Positions 35,413 to 43,015 of a stretch of DNA of 64,000 nucleotides are shown piece by piece; position 1 is the stretch's first letter, and each line of letters starts with the position of its first letter. A model generated the notes under the pieces. That model was not told where the DNA came from. It made no database searches and saw only the letters and a program-made list of their open reading frames with translations. The translations under genes were made by a program, and so were the position numbers. The stretch is from contig CALXTU010000001.1 in assembly GCA_944391495.1 (NCBI GenBank), positions 123,981-187,980 on the forward strand, given 5' to 3'. Source of the stretch: an uncultured Alphaproteobacteria bacterium (GTDB lineage: Bacteria; Pseudomonadota; Alphaproteobacteria; RF32; CAG-239).

Positions 35413-35879
35413 TCAGAAAATACCGGGCGGAAGATGTTGAAAAAGTTTTGGATATCTGGCTCAGAGCCAGTGTTCAATCACATAATTTCGTCAAAGAAGA
35501 ATATTGGCAAAAAATGGTTCCGGTGATTAAAAAATATTATTTGCCGAATACCGACAGTTTTGTGTTTGAAGACAAACATCAGATTAAGGCCTTTATGAGT
35601 ATTATTGATGACAAACATATCGGCGCCTTGTTTGTCGATCCTAAATATCAAAATCAAAAAATCGGCACCAAACTGGTTAATTATGCCAAAAAAATCTACC
35701 CCGAACTGACGTTAAAAGTTTATATCAAAAACGCTAACGCCACGCGTTTTTATCAGCACAACGGGTTTAAGATCATTGCCGAACAGACCGACGACGATAC
35801 TCAGGAACAAGAACTCCTGATGAGTTGGTCGCTGGAGTGTAAAAGCGGCTATACAAAAAAATATCCCGGTGATTCTTAA
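35409..35879 (+). CDS. GNAT-family N-acetyltransferase
   Basis: A 156-residue acetyltransferase. The acetyl-CoA motif (Q/R-x-x-G-x-G/A) is in VDPKYQNQKIGTKLVNYA, and the family ending FYQHNGFKI is present. It resembles the YjaB/YiaC group that acetylates small molecules or protein Lys; the substrate is unknown. It overlaps the transporter gene (ATGA) and is closed by a strong bidirectional terminator. Confidence 0.85.
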   Translation: MIRKYRAEDVEKVLDIWLRASVQSHNFVKEEYWQKMVPVIKKYYLPNTDSFVFEDKHQIKAFMSIIDDKHIGALFVDPKYQNQKIGTKLVNYAKKIYPELTLKVYIKNANATRFYQHNGFKIIAEQTDDDTQEQELLMSWSLECKSGYTKKYPGDS

Positions 35880-35880
35880 A

Positions 35881-35923
35881 AAAAATGCTCCAAATCCCTG
35901 AAAACAAGGTTTGGAGCATTTTT
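35881..35923. terminator. bidirectional terminator
   Basis: AAAAATGCTCCAAA (35881-35894) and TTTGGAGCATTTTT (35910-35923) pair over 14 bp. It lies between two convergent genes, with T runs for both directions. The stop codon of the adenylate-kinase-like gene touches its edge. Confidence 0.85.
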
Positions 35924-36558
35924 TAACATACTTTTGCCATCTGCTTCCATCTGTTTAAGACGGCTTGCAGGCTTTCTTCTAGTTGCAGGCCGTCAACACT
36001 GAGGGACGTGCACCATGGCAGCATTTCCCTGTAAAGGATTGGCTCGGTTTCTTTGAGATACGAGCGAATGCGTTTGCGGATAAGCGCATCATCTTCACGG
36101 ATAACCGACCGGCCGCCGCATTTCGGACAACAACCTTGCGAAGCAAAATGGGTGGTACCGCAGATTTCGCAAATACGCCTTTGTTGAATACGATTGAGAA
36201 TAACATCCAAATTCGTATTGAGAACAACGCAGAGCGGTTTTGAAAAGTCTTTCACACAGCTATGCAAAAAAGCAAATTGCGGCGAACGTCGCGGATAACC
36301 GTCCAGAAGCACATCTCCGGTTGTTTCGGCCAAACGGCGGGCAACAATCTGGTTTACGATTTTGTCGGCAACCAATATGCCCGATTTAACCTGCCGGGTT
36401 ATTTTGATGCCTAAGGGCGTGTTGTCTTTAATCTCCCGGCGCAAAATATCCCCGGTGGAAATTTTGGTCAAATTCAGTTCTTCGACAAGTCTGTCACCCA
36501 AAAGCCCTTTACCGGAACCCGGCGAACCAAACAAAATAATCATTCTTCTTAATTCCAT
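35923..36558 (-). CDS. adenylate-kinase-like nucleoside monophosphate kinase
   Basis: A 211-residue protein of the adenylate kinase family. The P-loop is GSPGSGKGLLGDRL (typical Adk is GPPGAGKGTQA). The NMP-binding region STGDILRREI is normal, and DGYPRR replaces the usual DGFPRT. The lid is short and carries a four-Cys zinc site: CEICG and CCPKCGG. These changes suggest a paralog rather than the main adk. Two in-frame ATGs (36558 and 36543) compete; the second gives the usual Adk beginning MIILFG, but neither has a strong ribosome site. Confidence 0.8.
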   Translation of the reverse strand: MELRRMIILFGSPGSGKGLLGDRLVEELNLTKISTGDILRREIKDNTPLGIKITRQVKSGILVADKIVNQIVARRLAETTGDVLLDGYPRRSPQFAFLHSCVKDFSKPLCVVLNTNLDVILNRIQQRRICEICGTTHFASQGCCPKCGGRSVIREDDALIRKRIRSYLKETEPILYREMLPWCTSLSVDGLQLEESLQAVLNRWKQMAKVC

Positions 36559-36667
36559 TGTGATGAATTTTTTATGTTATATAAAAATATTCTGATAATT
36601 TTTAAGCATATGGTGTTATAACGGCAAAAAAAATTTTTGTACAGAAATTTATTTGTATATTTAGGGC

Positions 36668-36696
36668 TTGACTTTTGGCAAAAATTTAGTTATTTT
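36668..36696 (+). promoter_or_regulatory. promoter of the tRNA-Ala pair
   Basis: TTGACT (36668-36673) and TATTTT (36691-36696) are 17 bp apart and end 13 bp before the first tRNA. A normal spacing for a tRNA promoter. Confidence 0.6.
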
Positions 36697-36708
36697 GCAG
36701 TCGACCTT

Positions 36709-36784
<76 letters not shown>

Positions 36785-36792
36785 GTTTTGCG

Positions 36793-36820
36793 AAAGGCCC
36801 GTCTGATACGGCGGGCCTTT
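36793..36820 (+). terminator. terminator between the tRNA genes
   Basis: AAAGGCCCG and CGGGCCTTT form a 9-bp stem followed by TATAAAA. The second tRNA lies 26 bp further on, so some read-through or a separate promoter is needed for it. Confidence 0.7.
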
Positions 36821-36845
36821 TATAAAATAAAAAGTTACGCGTTAC

Positions 36846-36921
36846 GGGGTCATAGCTCAGTTGGGAGAGCGATTGGTTCGCAATCAATAGGTCGGGAGTT
36901 CGATCCTCCCTGGCTCCACCA
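36846..36921 (+). tRNA. tRNA-Ala (CGC)
   Basis: A 76-nt cloverleaf with CCA encoded. It is nearly identical to the upstream tRNA in the D arm and T arm. The anticodon stem is ATTGG/TCAAT, the loop TTCGCAA, and the anticodon CGC reads GCG. The pair probably arose by tandem duplication and anticodon change; that is inference. Confidence 0.93.
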
Positions 36922-36928
36922 GTTTCAA

Positions 36929-36957
36929 AAAAGCCTGCCGAATTTCGACAGGCTTTT
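36929..36957. terminator. terminator after the second tRNA-Ala
   Basis: AAAAGCCTG and CAGGCTTTT form a 9-bp stem with an 11-nt loop, then CTTTTT. It also suits the convergent lipoprotein gene. Confidence 0.75.
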
Positions 36958-36961
36958 CTTT

Positions 36962-37606
36962 TTACAACGTTACTTTAACCGTTAATAAAGGAAACAGTGC
37001 TTCCCGGCTGCCAAAATGCGAATAAACATACTCGCCATAATCGCGCACGGTGAGCAATGATCTGAAGGGTTCGGCAACCGTCAGCGGTTTTTCAAACTGG
37101 TATTTGTAAAAATCCTGCTCGGTATCGTTATAAATCAGGAAACTTTTGGTCGCAAACGGAAGCTTTTTAATCGTCAGGACGCCGTTTTGCGCCGTTGACA
37201 GGCGAATCAGCTCCAGTCCGGGAAATAATTTTTCGACCCGGTCAAACTCAAGCTCAACCGGCAAAAAATAACTCTTTTGCCAAACAACTTCATAAAACTT
37301 GAAATTGAAAGCATTATAACCGATCAAACGGCCGTCGACTATAAATTCAAAATGAGAAGCCAGTTCATTCAGTCTTGTGCCGGCGGCACCGACATATTCG
37401 GAATATCCGCCGCTGCCGGACGAATAGTGTTTGGTGAACATGATGCGGTCTTCAACCAGATTGCCGGCTGACCAGAAATGCCCCGAAGGCGAATAAAATA
37501 TTTGTTGATTTTCTTTCACCTGATTATCCAAAAGCTCCGGCGGAATTTGATATTCGTTGCCGCAGGCCGCCAGAAAAAGACAAAGGCTTAAAATGATTTT
37601 GCGCAT
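36962..37606 (-). CDS. putative lipoprotein of unknown function
   Basis: A 214-residue exported protein with a lipobox: the hydrophobic N-terminus MRKIILSLCLFLAAC ends in the Cys that would be lipidated. The start is set there because GGGAG lies just upstream; the frame is open 16 codons further. The mature part is rich in Tyr and Phe with predicted strands (GRLIGYNAFNFKFYEVVW) and ends LFPLLTVKVTL. No family is recognised. Divergent from hydF, with 88 bp between. Confidence 0.75.
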   Translation of the reverse strand: MRKIILSLCLFLAACGNEYQIPPELLDNQVKENQQIFYSPSGHFWSAGNLVEDRIMFTKHYSSGSGGYSEYVGAAGTRLNELASHFEFIVDGRLIGYNAFNFKFYEVVWQKSYFLPVELEFDRVEKLFPGLELIRLSTAQNGVLTIKKLPFATKSFLIYNDTEQDFYKYQFEKPLTVAEPFRSLLTVRDYGEYVYSHFGSREALFPLLTVKVTL

Positions 37607-37694
37607 AAATTTCTCCCTGTCCGTTGATTTTTTATTGCAGTTTTTATGCAACAAGACTAACTTAAAATAGTTTTTTTATCAAGGAGTACCTTAA

Positions 37695-38900
37695 ATGTCT
37701 GCTGAACAAACACCCCGGGCGCTGCGTCATATCATCGCCATCATAGGCCGGCGCAATGCCGGAAAGTCATCTTTACTCAATGCGTTGACGGAGCAGGATA
37801 TTTCTATTGTTTCGCCGGAGGCCGGAACAACCACCGACGCGGTTGCCAAGCCTTATGAACTCTTGCCGCTGGGACCGGTAACCTTTTATGATACGGCAGG
37901 ACTGGACGACGACTCATCTTTGGGGCAGCAGCGGATTAAATCTACCCGCAAAGCTCTGTATAAGGCCGATGTTGCGGTATTGGTCGTCAATGAGGACGGG
38001 CTGGGCTCTTTTGAAAAGCAGATTGCCGCCGATGTCCGCGAGATGCAAATTCCGCTGGTGGCCGCTTTTAATAAATGCGACAAAGCAACTTTAAGACCCG
38101 AAGATGAGACTTTCTGCCGGGAAAACAATATTCCGTATACGGTTGTTTCGGCGCTTGAAAATAAAAACATCACCCGGTTAAAAGAGTTGATTATTGCCGC
38201 CGTGCCGGAAGAAAACAAACGGCCGATAAAACTCCTGGACGGGCTGGTCGAAGCCAAAGACAGCGTTATTCTGGTTACGCCGATTGATACTTCGGCGCCG
38301 AAAGGCCGCTTGATTCTGCCGCAGGTGCAAATTCTGCGCGAAGTTTTAGATACAAAAGCTTTTGCCACCGTTACCCAGACGGAAGAACTGGCCGACAGCC
38401 TGGCCGCGCTGAAGGATAAGCCGCGGATTGTCATCACCGACTCCCAGGCGATTTTACAGGTTGATAAAATCGTGCCGCCGGAAATTGCCCTGACGACTTT
38501 TTCGATTTTGTTTGCACGCCACAAAGCCGACCTGCAAATTATGGCCGAGGGAGCCAAAACAATAGACCGGCTGGAAAACGGTGATAAAATCCTGATTGCC
38601 GAGGCTTGCTCGCACCATGCCCAAGACGACGATATTGCCAAAGTTAAAATTCCGAACTGGCTCAGCCGCTACACCGGCAAAAAATTTGAGTTTTCATTCC
38701 GTACCGGCAGCGATTTTCCGGAAAACCTTGAGGAATACCGGCTTGTGATTCATTGCGGCGCCTGTATGCTTAATAAGGCAGAAATGAACCGCCGCTTAAG
38801 GGAATGTGTGCGGCGCGGCGTACCGATTACCAATTACGGTATTGCCATTTCCAAAACTCAGGGGGTTTTGGAGCGGGTTATCAAACCTTTCGGTCTGTAA
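37695..38900 (+). CDS. hydF: [FeFe]-hydrogenase H-cluster maturation GTPase HydF
   Basis: A 401-residue scaffold protein on which the 2Fe subcluster of [FeFe]-hydrogenase is built with HydE and HydG. The N-terminal GTPase domain has [14 protein letters not shown], the DTAGLDD switch and FNKCD. The C-terminal domain carries the cluster ligands CSHHAQDDD and HCGACM, the CxHx(n)HCxxC pattern specific to HydF. No hydE, hydG or hydrogenase gene is in the window. Its presence shows fermentative, hydrogen-evolving or hydrogen-using metabolism. Confidence 0.94.
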   Translation: MSAEQTPRALRHIIAIIGRRNAGKSSLLNALTEQDISIVSPEAGTTTDAVAKPYELLPLGPVTFYDTAGLDDDSSLGQQRIKSTRKALYKADVAVLVVNEDGLGSFEKQIAADVREMQIPLVAAFNKCDKATLRPEDETFCRENNIPYTVVSALENKNITRLKELIIAAVPEENKRPIKLLDGLVEAKDSVILVTPIDTSAPKGRLILPQVQILREVLDTKAFATVTQTEELADSLAALKDKPRIVITDSQAILQVDKIVPPEIALTTFSILFARHKADLQIMAEGAKTIDRLENGDKILIAEACSHHAQDDDIAKVKIPNWLSRYTGKKFEFSFRTGSDFPENLEEYRLVIHCGACMLNKAEMNRRLRECVRRGVPITNYGIAISKTQGVLERVIKPFGL

Positions 38901-38982
38901 AAACTCTTTAAGGTTATCTTGTTTTTTGCCCAAAACGGCTTATCTCTTTGCCGGAAATATTAATTTTATAAGGAGAGAGCCG

Positions 38983-39393
38983 ATGAAAAAACTATTGTTG
39001 TCTTTAATGTGCGCCATTTTGGCCGCAACCAGCGTTCAGGCGAAGGATAAACACAAAAACAAAGGTTTTATGTTTGTACCGGAAAGCGTGGTTGTCGAAA
39101 CCGTGGCCGATGCCAAAAACAAAGCCGATGATACGATTGTCGTTTTGCAGGGACAAATTGTCAAAGCTCTGGGCGACGATAAATATCAGTTTACTGACGA
39201 AACCGGCGAGATTATTCTGGATATTGATCAAGACGATTTTGATGGCGTAACCGTCGTTGAAGGCGAGATTATTCAAATCACCGGTGAAATCGACAAAGAA
39301 ATGATGAAACCGGCCGAAGTTGACGTCAAACATATTAAAAAGATGAACGGCAAAAAGGCCGACGGCAAGAAAAAAGACAAACATAAAAAGTAA
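38983..39393 (+). CDS. BOF/YgiW-type periplasmic OB-fold protein
   Basis: A 136-residue secreted protein with a signal peptide (about 1-20, ending SVQA) and a single OB fold (about 45-115; VVLQGQIVKALGDDKYQFTD, ITGEIDKE) of the YgiW/YdeI family, which are small stress-related periplasmic proteins. The tail is Lys-rich (KKDKHKK). The start ATG at 38983 follows AAGGAGAGAG; the frame is open upstream inside hydF in another register. Its ligand is unknown. Confidence 0.82.
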   Translation: MKKLLLSLMCAILAATSVQAKDKHKNKGFMFVPESVVVETVADAKNKADDTIVVLQGQIVKALGDDKYQFTDETGEIILDIDQDDFDGVTVVEGEIIQITGEIDKEMMKPAEVDVKHIKKMNGKKADGKKKDKHKK

Positions 39394-39415
39394 ATTTATT
39401 CTCTGGGATACTGCG

Positions 39416-39440
39416 TCAGCCCCGCAAAAAGCGGGGCTGA
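39416..39440. terminator. bidirectional terminator
   Basis: TCAGCCCCGC and GCGGGGCTGA pair perfectly over 10 bp with an AAAAA loop, between convergent genes. The flanks are only moderately T-rich. Confidence 0.7.
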
Positions 39441-39446
39441 TATATA

Positions 39447-39776
39447 TCAGAGCTGATCGGCAAATTTATGCAAAAGGGCTTTAAGCTCATTCACCTGATC
39501 AAGCTGTCGGTTCAACTTTCTTTCCGGCAGATCTTCAACACTGAAACATAACTTCTTGCCGTAACGGCAAAATAAGTCGATAGTGTTAATCAATCGTCGG
39601 TTATTCCAACGTATCTCGTTTCCTTCTTCAATCAGAAACAGATTGTCGGCTTTCATACCCAGATTATCTGCCATTTCTTCCAAAGACAAGCCGGATTCCT
39701 CCCGTGTCTGTTTGAGCAAATCACCGAGAGCCTTAGCGCTGTAAGATGTCATAGCTGCGGTTAAAAAATGATTCAT
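39447..39776 (-). CDS. small XRE-like HTH protein
   Basis: A 109-residue protein with a helix-turn-helix of the Cro/C1 type: LGDLLKQTREESGLSLEEMA, then LGMKADNLFLIEEG. A helical tail with several charged residues follows (QLDQVNELKALLHKFADQL), which may dimerise. It has a strong AAGGAG ribosome site. Directly upstream (about 30 nt) ends the second copy of the structured RNA, whose 3' terminator-like hairpin could make this gene depend on read-through. It does not resemble the larger XRE protein at 29.2 kb outside the DNA-binding fold. Confidence 0.8.
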   Translation of the reverse strand: MNHFLTAAMTSYSAKALGDLLKQTREESGLSLEEMADNLGMKADNLFLIEEGNEIRWNNRRLINTIDLFCRYGKKLCFSVEDLPERKLNRQLDQVNELKALLHKFADQL

Positions 39777-39805
39777 CAGTTTTAACTCCTTATTTTGTTA
39801 TTGAT

Positions 39806-39966
39806 TAAACAAAACCGCCTTAAAAATTAAGGCGGGGAGTTAGTAACTGCTAAAACACAGTCCGGGTTATTCGTCGTGCAGGCACGCTTATATCCCCGGC
39901 TCCCCTTCAAAGGAGTTTTTCCTATAAGATGTTTTTGAGACACCGCCGGGACAACCCGCCCCGGCA
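39806..39966 (-). ncRNA. structured RNA element, copy 2 (candidate novel small RNA)
   Basis: Homologous to the element at 30.0-30.2 kb. The 3' hairpin CCGCCTTAA/TTAAGGCGG (39815-39835) is followed on the minus strand by TTTTGTTT. The bulged central helix is CCGGG/CCCGG (39862-39866 with 39895-39899), against CTGAA/TTCAG in copy 1. The apical stem is CGTG/CACG (39875-39878 with 39883-39886), against a 7-bp stem in copy 1. Loop segments TTATTCGTC and GCTTAT(A/T)TC are unchanged. The 5' hairpin is GC-rich (39945-39965). Helices change while loops are kept, which argues for an RNA. Confidence 0.65.
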
Positions 39967-39972
39967 AAGGTA

Positions 39973-40001
39973 AGATTAATTAAAATGACGCAAATAAGCA
40001 A
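39973..40001 (-). promoter_or_regulatory. promoter of structured RNA copy 2
   Basis: On the minus strand TTGCTT (39996-40001) and TAATCT (39973-39978) are 17 bp apart; the -10 ends 8 nt before the first hairpin, the same geometry as copy 1. Confidence 0.6.
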
Positions 40002-40024
40002 GGGGAAAATATTTTATCATTGTT

Positions 40025-40162
40025 GTCATTCTGAGGGGCGATAGTCCCGAAGAATCTCTTAGATGTTTCGCTTACGCTCAACATGACCATAAAGGGCTTT
40101 GTCATTCTGAGGAGCAGAGCGACGAAGAATCTCTGAGATGTTTCGCTTTCGCTCAACATGAC
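40025..40162. repeat. two tandem 62-63-bp palindromic repeats
   Basis: Units at 40025-40087 and 40101-40162 are about 80% identical. Each begins GTCATTCTGAGG and ends GCTCAACATGAC, so the ends form an imperfect inverted repeat, with GAAGAATCTC inside. This resembles short dispersed repeats found between genes in many bacteria. There is no open frame across them. Confidence 0.75.
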
Positions 40163-40205
40163 GAGGAACAGTTATTCGTCCGGGAACCCGAAATCACTGC
40201 CCGGT

Positions 40206-40799
40206 TTACAAAACTTTACGGGAATTAAGCGCCAGCTGCAACGTGCCTTCGTCCATATAATCCAGCTCGGCGCCCATCGGAATACCTTGCGCCAGTGTGG
40301 TTATTTTAACACCGCTGTCCTTAAAGCGCGACAACAGATAATGCGAGGTAATTTGTCCGTCAATGGTTGCCGGAAGTGCCAAAACCAGCTCTTTTATCGT
40401 TCCGGAGGCTATTCTTTTGGCCAGGGAATCGATATTCAGGTCCTCCGGCACCACTCCTTCCATGGCCGACAAAACACCTCCCAGAACGTGATATTTGCCC
40501 TTAAACAGCGATACGCGCTCCATCGCCCACAAATCGGCCACATCGCGCACCACGCAGATCAGGCTGTCGTCCCGGGTTGTCGACGTGCATATCGGGCAAG
40601 GACTCTGTGTGTCAAAATTGCCGCAAATTTCACAGGTTTTGATATTTTGCGCCACGTTGTTCAATGCGTCAATCAGCGGCAGAAAGGCCGTTTCTCTTTT
40701 ATCCAGCAGATGCAACACAATACGTCTTGCTGACCGCGAACCCAGCGACGGCAGCTTGGCAATCTGTTTAATCAGGACTTCAATATCTTTTCCGGCCAT
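40206..40799 (-). CDS. recR: recombination protein RecR
   Basis: A 197-residue ring-forming protein that works with RecF and RecO. It has an N-terminal helix-hairpin-helix (LPSLGSRSARRIVLHLL), a four-Cys zinc site (CEIC...CPIC) and a TOPRIM domain (LICVVRDVADLWAMER). It forms the conserved dnaX-ybaB-recR row with 9 bp to the next gene. Confidence 0.96.
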   Translation of the reverse strand: MAGKDIEVLIKQIAKLPSLGSRSARRIVLHLLDKRETAFLPLIDALNNVAQNIKTCEICGNFDTQSPCPICTSTTRDDSLICVVRDVADLWAMERVSLFKGKYHVLGGVLSAMEGVVPEDLNIDSLAKRIASGTIKELVLALPATIDGQITSHYLLSRFKDSGVKITTLAQGIPMGAELDYMDEGTLQLALNSRKVL

Positions 40800-40808
40800 G
40801 GCTTTCCC

Positions 40809-41129
40809 TTAAAAAGGTAATTTCATACCGCCGAGGTTAAGCCCTCCGGTCAAGGCGCTCAGACTGTCGTTCATTTTGGCGTCGATTTTGTCTTTGGCGT
40901 CATTATAGGCGGCACGGATAAGATCTTCCAAAACTTCGGTTTCTTCCGGATCAACCAGGCTTTTGTCAATGCTTAAACCGGTCATAGCAAATTTGCCGTT
41001 CAGCGTAACTTTGACCATACCGCCGCCCGAAGTTCCTTCAACTTCTTCTTCCGCCAGTTTGGCCTGTTCTTCCTGCATCTTTTTTTGCATCATCTGTGCT
41101 TGTTTCATCAGGTTTTGAATATTCATCAT
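40809..41129 (-). CDS. ybaB: YbaB/EbfC nucleoid-associated protein
   Basis: A 106-residue dimeric DNA-binding protein. Family pattern: MNIQNLMKQAQMMQKKMQEE, then EGTSGGGMVKVTLNGK and DLIRAAYNDAKDKIDAKM. Its start overlaps the dnaX stop by 4 nt, so it is co-translated with it. The role is nucleoid organisation. Confidence 0.94.
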   Translation of the reverse strand: MMNIQNLMKQAQMMQKKMQEEQAKLAEEEVEGTSGGGMVKVTLNGKFAMTGLSIDKSLVDPEETEVLEDLIRAAYNDAKDKIDAKMNDSLSALTGGLNLGGMKLPF

Positions 41130-42844
41130 GATTCGCTGTCCTCATCAAAATAGTTGTTGTCTTCTTCAAACGCCGCCGGCTCGCTTTCATCGGTTTTTTC
41201 CGGTGACGTTTTACGCGTCAGGCTGTCAATTTTGGCGCCGCGGAATTCGGCCATCACGGCCTTAACCAGCGGCAGCTCCATTACGTCTTTTTTGTTTTCG
41301 CGGTCGGCCGCCGCTTCTTTGTCGGCAATCGTTTCGCCCAGTGCACCGCGCTGAATGTCAATATCCCAGAGAATACCTGTTGCTTCGGTCAAAATATTCT
41401 GCAGTTTCAGTAAAAAGTCGCTGTTGATTTTATCGGAAACGGTAATTTTCATAACGCCGTTTTTAAATTCGCCGAAAGAAACATCGTTTTTAAGGCTGTA
41501 AGCCATCATCATTTGTTTGGAATTTTGCAGATAATCAACCAATTCTTCCGGTTTGTTAAAACACAGGGCATCAATATCTGCCGCCGGTTTTTGCGTATCC
41601 GGTTCCGGTTGTTTTGCCTTAACGGCGGTGCCTGCTGCCGGACTGGCAACGGCTGCCGTCGGACGAATTAATTCAGAGTTTTTTTTTAAGCCGTCCAGAA
41701 TCTCTGCCGGAGTGGGAAGATTGGCCGAATAGGCTATGCGGATAAGAATCATTTCCAAGGCGTCGGCCTGCAGCGGGGCAATGTTTATCTCACTCAAACC
41801 CTTAATCAGCATCTGCCAGATTTTAGATAAAACGGCAATCGGAATATTCGGAGCCAGCCGGTTGCAAAAATCTTTTTCATTTTCCGACAACGCCGGATCG
41901 TTTAAGGCTTCCGGCACGATTTTAACCTTGGCCAGCAGATGGGTTATGTTAATTAAATCCTGCAGCAGAGTCAGCGGGTTGGCACCGTTTTGGTGCTGCC
42001 GGTTCAGATTGGCGACGACTTCTTCCATCTTGCCGCCTACCAGATTTTCAAAAAGCTCAAAAGTCAGTGTACGGTCGGCCAGTCCGATCATGTTTTTGAC
42101 AATGTCGGTTTTAACCTCACCGCCGCCGAGGGAAATCGCCTGATCCAAAAGCGACAATCCGTCACGGCACGAACCGTCGGCGGCTTTGGCTATCAGGTGC
42201 AAGGCCTCTTCTTCGGTTTTGACATTTTCTTTCGCGGCAATGTTTTTGAAATGATTGACCAGTGTTTCAATCGACAAACGCTGTAAGTCAAACCGCTGGC
42301 AGCGCGACAAAATGGTTACCGGAACTTTGCGGATTTCGGTGGTGGCAAAAATAAAAATAACGTGTGACGGCGGCTCTTCCAGTGTTTTTAAAAGGGCGTT
42401 GAAAGCCTGTTTGGAGAGCATATGAACTTCGTCGATGATATAAACTTTATACCGTGCGTTGGTCGGCTTATAGCGTACGCCGTCCAAAATCTCGCGGATA
42501 TCGTCAACACCGGTGCGCGAGGCCGCGTCAAGCTCCAATACGTCAATATGACGGGATTCGGCAATGGCCCGGCAGTTTTCGCAAATACCGCAGGGATTAA
42601 CCGTTGCCCCGGCCGTTGCATCTTTTCCGGTGCAGTTGAGCGCCTTGGCGATAATCCGGGCAGTGGTCGTCTTGCCGACGCCGCGAATCCCCGTTAAAAT
42701 ATACGCATGGTGCAAACGGTTATTTTTAATGGCATTGGTAATCGTCTTGACCAGTGCGTCCTGCCCCAGAAGCTCGTTAAAATTCTGCGGGCGGTATTTG
42801 CGGGCCAGAACCACATAATCCTGTTTGTTTTCTTCTGCCATCAA
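41126..42844 (-). CDS. dnaX: DNA polymerase III subunits tau/gamma
   Basis: A 572-residue clamp-loader ATPase. The AAA+ domain has Walker A GIRGVGKTTTARI, a four-Cys zinc module (CTGKD...CGICENC) and IIDEVHMLSKQAFNALLKTLEEPP. A long linker precedes the C-terminal tau part. I see no slippery run that would make gamma by frameshift, so gamma may not be produced this way. The SRP RNA gene lies just upstream, as in many bacteria. Confidence 0.96.
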   Translation of the reverse strand: MMAEENKQDYVVLARKYRPQNFNELLGQDALVKTITNAIKNNRLHHAYILTGIRGVGKTTTARIIAKALNCTGKDATAGATVNPCGICENCRAIAESRHIDVLELDAASRTGVDDIREILDGVRYKPTNARYKVYIIDEVHMLSKQAFNALLKTLEEPPSHVIFIFATTEIRKVPVTILSRCQRFDLQRLSIETLVNHFKNIAAKENVKTEEEALHLIAKAADGSCRDGLSLLDQAISLGGGEVKTDIVKNMIGLADRTLTFELFENLVGGKMEEVVANLNRQHQNGANPLTLLQDLINITHLLAKVKIVPEALNDPALSENEKDFCNRLAPNIPIAVLSKIWQMLIKGLSEINIAPLQADALEMILIRIAYSANLPTPAEILDGLKKNSELIRPTAAVASPAAGTAVKAKQPEPDTQKPAADIDALCFNKPEELVDYLQNSKQMMMAYSLKNDVSFGEFKNGVMKITVSDKINSDFLLKLQNILTEATGILWDIDIQRGALGETIADKEAAADRENKKDVMELPLVKAVMAEFRGAKIDSLTRKTSPEKTDESEPAAFEEDNNYFDEDSES

Positions 42845-42865
42845 AATATCCTGTCATCAATCATC

Positions 42866-42960
42866 AAGGCGGAGAAGAAACGACCTCAACGGATTTCGTT
42901 ACGGCTGCTTCCTTCCGGACCTGACCGGGTTGGCGAAACGTTAACCCGTTCTTCTCCTTA
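42866..42960 (-). ncRNA. ffs: signal recognition particle 4.5S RNA
   Basis: Minus-strand RNA of about 90-95 nt. The SRP54-binding tip is CAGGTCCGGAAGGAAGCAGCC with the invariant GGAAG/AGCA loops, and the ends pair (GGAGAAG with CTTCTCC). It lies 20 nt upstream of dnaX. The exact ends are estimates. Confidence 0.93.
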
Positions 42961-43015
42961 GTCATAGTTAGCAAAAAGCGGGCGGCTTTTCAAGCATAAT
43001 TTAATTTTTTGCCGG

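Noticed and set aside
40025..40162. CRISPR array
   Set aside because: Only two units, imperfect, no spacers of regular size and no cas genes.
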